Below are positions 62,199 to 64,000 of a stretch of DNA of 64,000 nucleotides, piece by piece; position 1 is the stretch's first letter, and each line of letters starts with the position of its first letter. The notes under the pieces are model-generated. The model searched no databases and was not told where the DNA came from. It saw nothing but the letters and a program-made list of their open reading frames with translations. The translations under genes and the position numbers were made by a program. The stretch is from PCPOR2b sp965220385 (GTDB taxonomy: Bacteria > Poribacteria > WGA-4E > PCPOR2b): NCBI GenBank assembly GCA_965220385.1, contig OZ244825.1, positions 1,302,001 through 1,366,000 on the forward strand, written 5' to 3'.

Positions 62199-62957
62199 AT
62201 GTCGCTGATTGACTTGGAAATCTCCAATCGAGTCGCCACACTTACCCTGCGTCGTCCCGAAGCGCTTAACGCCATTAATCAAGCCTTATTGCACGATTTT
62301 GAGGACGCACTGCGTCAGGTGCAGGACGCTTCAAAAGTGGTGGTGCTCGTCACCCAAGGCAGTGACCGAGCGTTTTCTGCCGGTAGCGACCTGAAGGAAT
62401 TAGCGGGATGTTCACCGCAACAGGCGGCTGAATTTGAGTATGTGCACGGGCAGGTTTTCGCACAACTGGAGGAACTTCCGCAGATTACCGTTGCCGCATG
62501 GCAGGGATATGTTCTCGGAGGCGGGCTCTTCTTGGGTGTCTATCACGACTTCCGTTTAGCCGCGAAGGGTGCCACTATCGGTCTGCCAGAAGTAGCGCAC
62601 GGCTGGACGCCGCCTTGGGGTGTTTCGCGTTTAGTGGAACTGGTCGGAATGCAGAACGCGCGAAAACTGATGTTGTGTGGTGGACAGTTTGATGGTGTAT
62701 CGGCACATCAACTCGGCTTGGTCGACGAAGTGTGGTCTGATAAGGATTTTGATGCCCAATCCGGGGATTGGATTGACGAACTCGCCTCACGCCCGCAAGC
62801 TGCACTAACTGAAACCAAAGTGTTGCTCCGTGAGATGCGCAGCTTAGATCACGAACATTGGGAACGACGGACGGTTGCGGCATTTGAGAGGTGCTATAAA
62901 ATGGAGGAGGCACAAAGTGCAGTGAATCAGTTTATGCAACGGAGACGCAGCGATTAA
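62199..62957 (+). CDS. Enoyl-CoA hydratase/isomerase (crotonase) family
   Basis: 252 residues. AFSAGSDLKELAG and VLGGGLFLGVYHDFRLAA form the two oxyanion-hole loops. IGLPEVAHGWTPPWGVSRLV carries one likely catalytic Glu (LPEV), while the usual second-Glu GxxPGxGG segment reads WTPPWGVS. CoA-ester hydratase, isomerase or a related crotonase reaction. Weak ribosome site. The acyl-CoA ligase starts 27 bases downstream, so a two-gene CoA pathway is likely. Confidence 0.9.
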   Translation: MSLIDLEISNRVATLTLRRPEALNAINQALLHDFEDALRQVQDASKVVVLVTQGSDRAFSAGSDLKELAGCSPQQAAEFEYVHGQVFAQLEELPQITVAAWQGYVLGGGLFLGVYHDFRLAAKGATIGLPEVAHGWTPPWGVSRLVELVGMQNARKLMLCGGQFDGVSAHQLGLVDEVWSDKDFDAQSGDWIDELASRPQAALTETKVLLREMRSLDHEHWERRTVAAFERCYKMEEAQSAVNQFMQRRRSD

Positions 62958-62983
62958 TTTCGCAGAGATGAGGGGAAACATAA

Positions 62984-64000
62984 GTGGACATCGCTGGTAA
63001 TCGCACAATATCATCTATCTTTAGCCAATTCGCAGCATACCATCCCGACAAGACCTATCTGATTTTCGAGGATTTGGAAGGGCACTGTCAACAGTGGAGC
63101 TTTGTCCAGTTTGAAGCACTGGTGAATCAGACCGCTAAGTGGTTACTGGAAATAGGGATCAAACGTGGTGAATCGTTCACCTTTCATGCACCCAACTCGC
63201 CGGTCTTCGTGGCACTTGCTATCGCTGCAAGTCGCATTGGAGCAGTTATGGTGCCGGCTGACCACCGCGCTACGGTTGATGAGCTTGTCTACATCTTGGG
63301 CCACTCGGAGTCTCGACTTGTTATCACGGAGTTTGATCAGTTGACAGTTGCACAAGCGGCAGCATCAGCGACCGCTTGTGTGCAGGAGGTTGTGGTGTCG
63401 CGATGTGAGCATCCGACGGGACATCCGATATTTGAGCGTGAAGTTGCACGACAGGATACCTCGCCGCCCAATGTAGAGATTTCGGCGGATGATGTCGTAC
63501 ACATGATATATACCTCCGGTACAACCAGCAATCCCAAAGGCGTACTGATGACCAATAGGGCGTTGATCTATGGGGCGGAAGTCTTCGTGCGCGGCAGCGG
63601 TCTGCGAAACGAGGACCGACACCTCATCACGTTGCCTGTTTTTCATGCCGCTGCACACTGCCACGCCTTTTGGCCCTCTCTGGTTTGTGGTGCCAGCATC
63701 GTCCTGTCCCCGCGATTTAGTCCCTCCCGATTCTTTGGATTGGCTGTCCGACACCAATGCACGATGGCAGCGTTGTTCTCCGCGCCGCTGCGTATGTTGC
63801 TCGCCCAACCTCCCAACGAAAGCTGGCGATCCAATCGGCTGAGAAACGTTACCTTTGCTATCGCCCTCACCGACGAGCAGTTTGCCGAATGGGATACACG
63901 ATTTGGCGCCCCGCTCCAACACCTGTGGGGCATGACCGAAACGGTCGGGCTGCCGCTCATGAGTCCGCTCTACGGTCCGCGAAACCTACCCTCAATGGGA
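62984..64000 (+). CDS. AMP-binding acyl-CoA synthetase, 5' part (cut by window end)
   Basis: An open frame of 339 codons from GTG 62984 (GAGGGGAAA upstream) to the window end, no stop seen. Motifs: TWSFVQFEALVNQTAKWLL-like binding region (QWSFVQFEALVNQ), P-loop MIYTSGTTSNPKGVLMTN, LPVFHAAAHCHAFW, and WGMTETVGLP, the A5 motif of adenylating enzymes. It activates a carboxylic acid as acyl-AMP then acyl-CoA. With the crotonase upstream the pair recalls carnitine CoA-ligase/crotonobetainyl-CoA hydratase sets, but the substrate is not shown. The C-terminal domain lies beyond the window. Confidence 0.88.
   Translation, partial: MDIAGNRTISSIFSQFAAYHPDKTYLIFEDLEGHCQQWSFVQFEALVNQTAKWLLEIGIKRGESFTFHAPNSPVFVALAIAASRIGAVMVPADHRATVDELVYILGHSESRLVITEFDQLTVAQAAASATACVQEVVVSRCEHPTGHPIFEREVARQDTSPPNVEISADDVVHMIYTSGTTSNPKGVLMTNRALIYGAEVFVRGSGLRNEDRHLITLPVFHAAAHCHAFWPSLVCGASIVLSPRFSPSRFFGLAVRHQCTMAALFSAPLRMLLAQPPNESWRSNRLRNVTFAIALTDEQFAEWDTRFGAPLQHLWGMTETVGLPLMSPLYGPRNLPSMG

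Overview
The window looks like a chromosomal piece of a Candidatus Poribacteria-like or closely related uncultured bacterium. This is inferred from gene style, not from a marker gene. The main clues are exported proteins ending in a NPFNPETWIPY-type sorting domain, several phytanoyl-CoA dioxygenase (PhyH) genes, many Gfo/Idh/MocA oxidoreductases, TIM-barrel sugar isomerases and a large load of small palindromic repeats. There is no rRNA, tRNA, CRISPR array or prophage.

Layout: 1-2.6 kb holds exported proteins (a tandem TolB-propeller pair and a wall/matrix-type protein). 3.1-3.5 kb is a nested repeat block. 3.6-7.1 kb has a lone dsRNA-binding-domain protein, a YyaL/SSP411 protein and a TPR protein. 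7.2-12.5 kb is a type IIG restriction-modification gene split by a fresh IS4-like insertion. 12.6-19.8 kb has a TPP enzyme, a FAH-family hydrolase, an M20 peptidase, twin SnoaL-like lipoproteins and a HupE transporter. 20-21.4 kb is a two-gene regulator operon (DUF2089 protein plus a sigma-54-type AAA+ protein with a broken Walker B) behind a perfect consensus promoter. 21.6-31 kb has an isomerase-AKR-PhyH operon, a secreted laminin-G-like protein, an orphan pseudopilin, hisA, a C26 peptidase, another PhyH, class I aldolase and a prenyl synthase. 31.5-40.2 kb has Ldh_2 dehydrogenase, mutS, two Gfo/Idh/MocA genes, a HIT protein and two MDR dehydrogenases. 41-44.4 kb is an RraA-GGT-hydroxyacid dehydrogenase operon. 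44.5-48 kb has MATE, SDR and Gfo genes. 48.4-52.9 kb is a membrane-microdomain operon (NfeD, short NfeD, two FloA paralogues, one small membrane protein). 53-64 kb has a TIM-barrel isomerase, bioB, a PhyH-Gfo-AKR-Gfo cluster, a lipoprotein, a sorting-domain pseudogene, an enolase-superfamily protein, and a crotonase followed by an acyl-CoA ligase cut by the window end.

Functionally, much of the window looks devoted to oxidising and rearranging small organic acids, sugars or polyols: PhyH, AKR, Gfo, MDR, SDR, Ldh_2, RraA, TIM-barrel isomerases, enolase superfamily. The substrates cannot be read from sequence. The most unusual points are the regulator pair, the duplicated flotillin operon, the IS-split but perfectly restorable R-M gene, the orphan sorting-domain linkers, and three families of short inverted-repeat elements of which one (TA-targeting) has inserted twice at the same site of another.

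Sigma-70 promoters are readable at several places, with the pattern TTGACN - 17/18 - TAAAAT or TATAAT.
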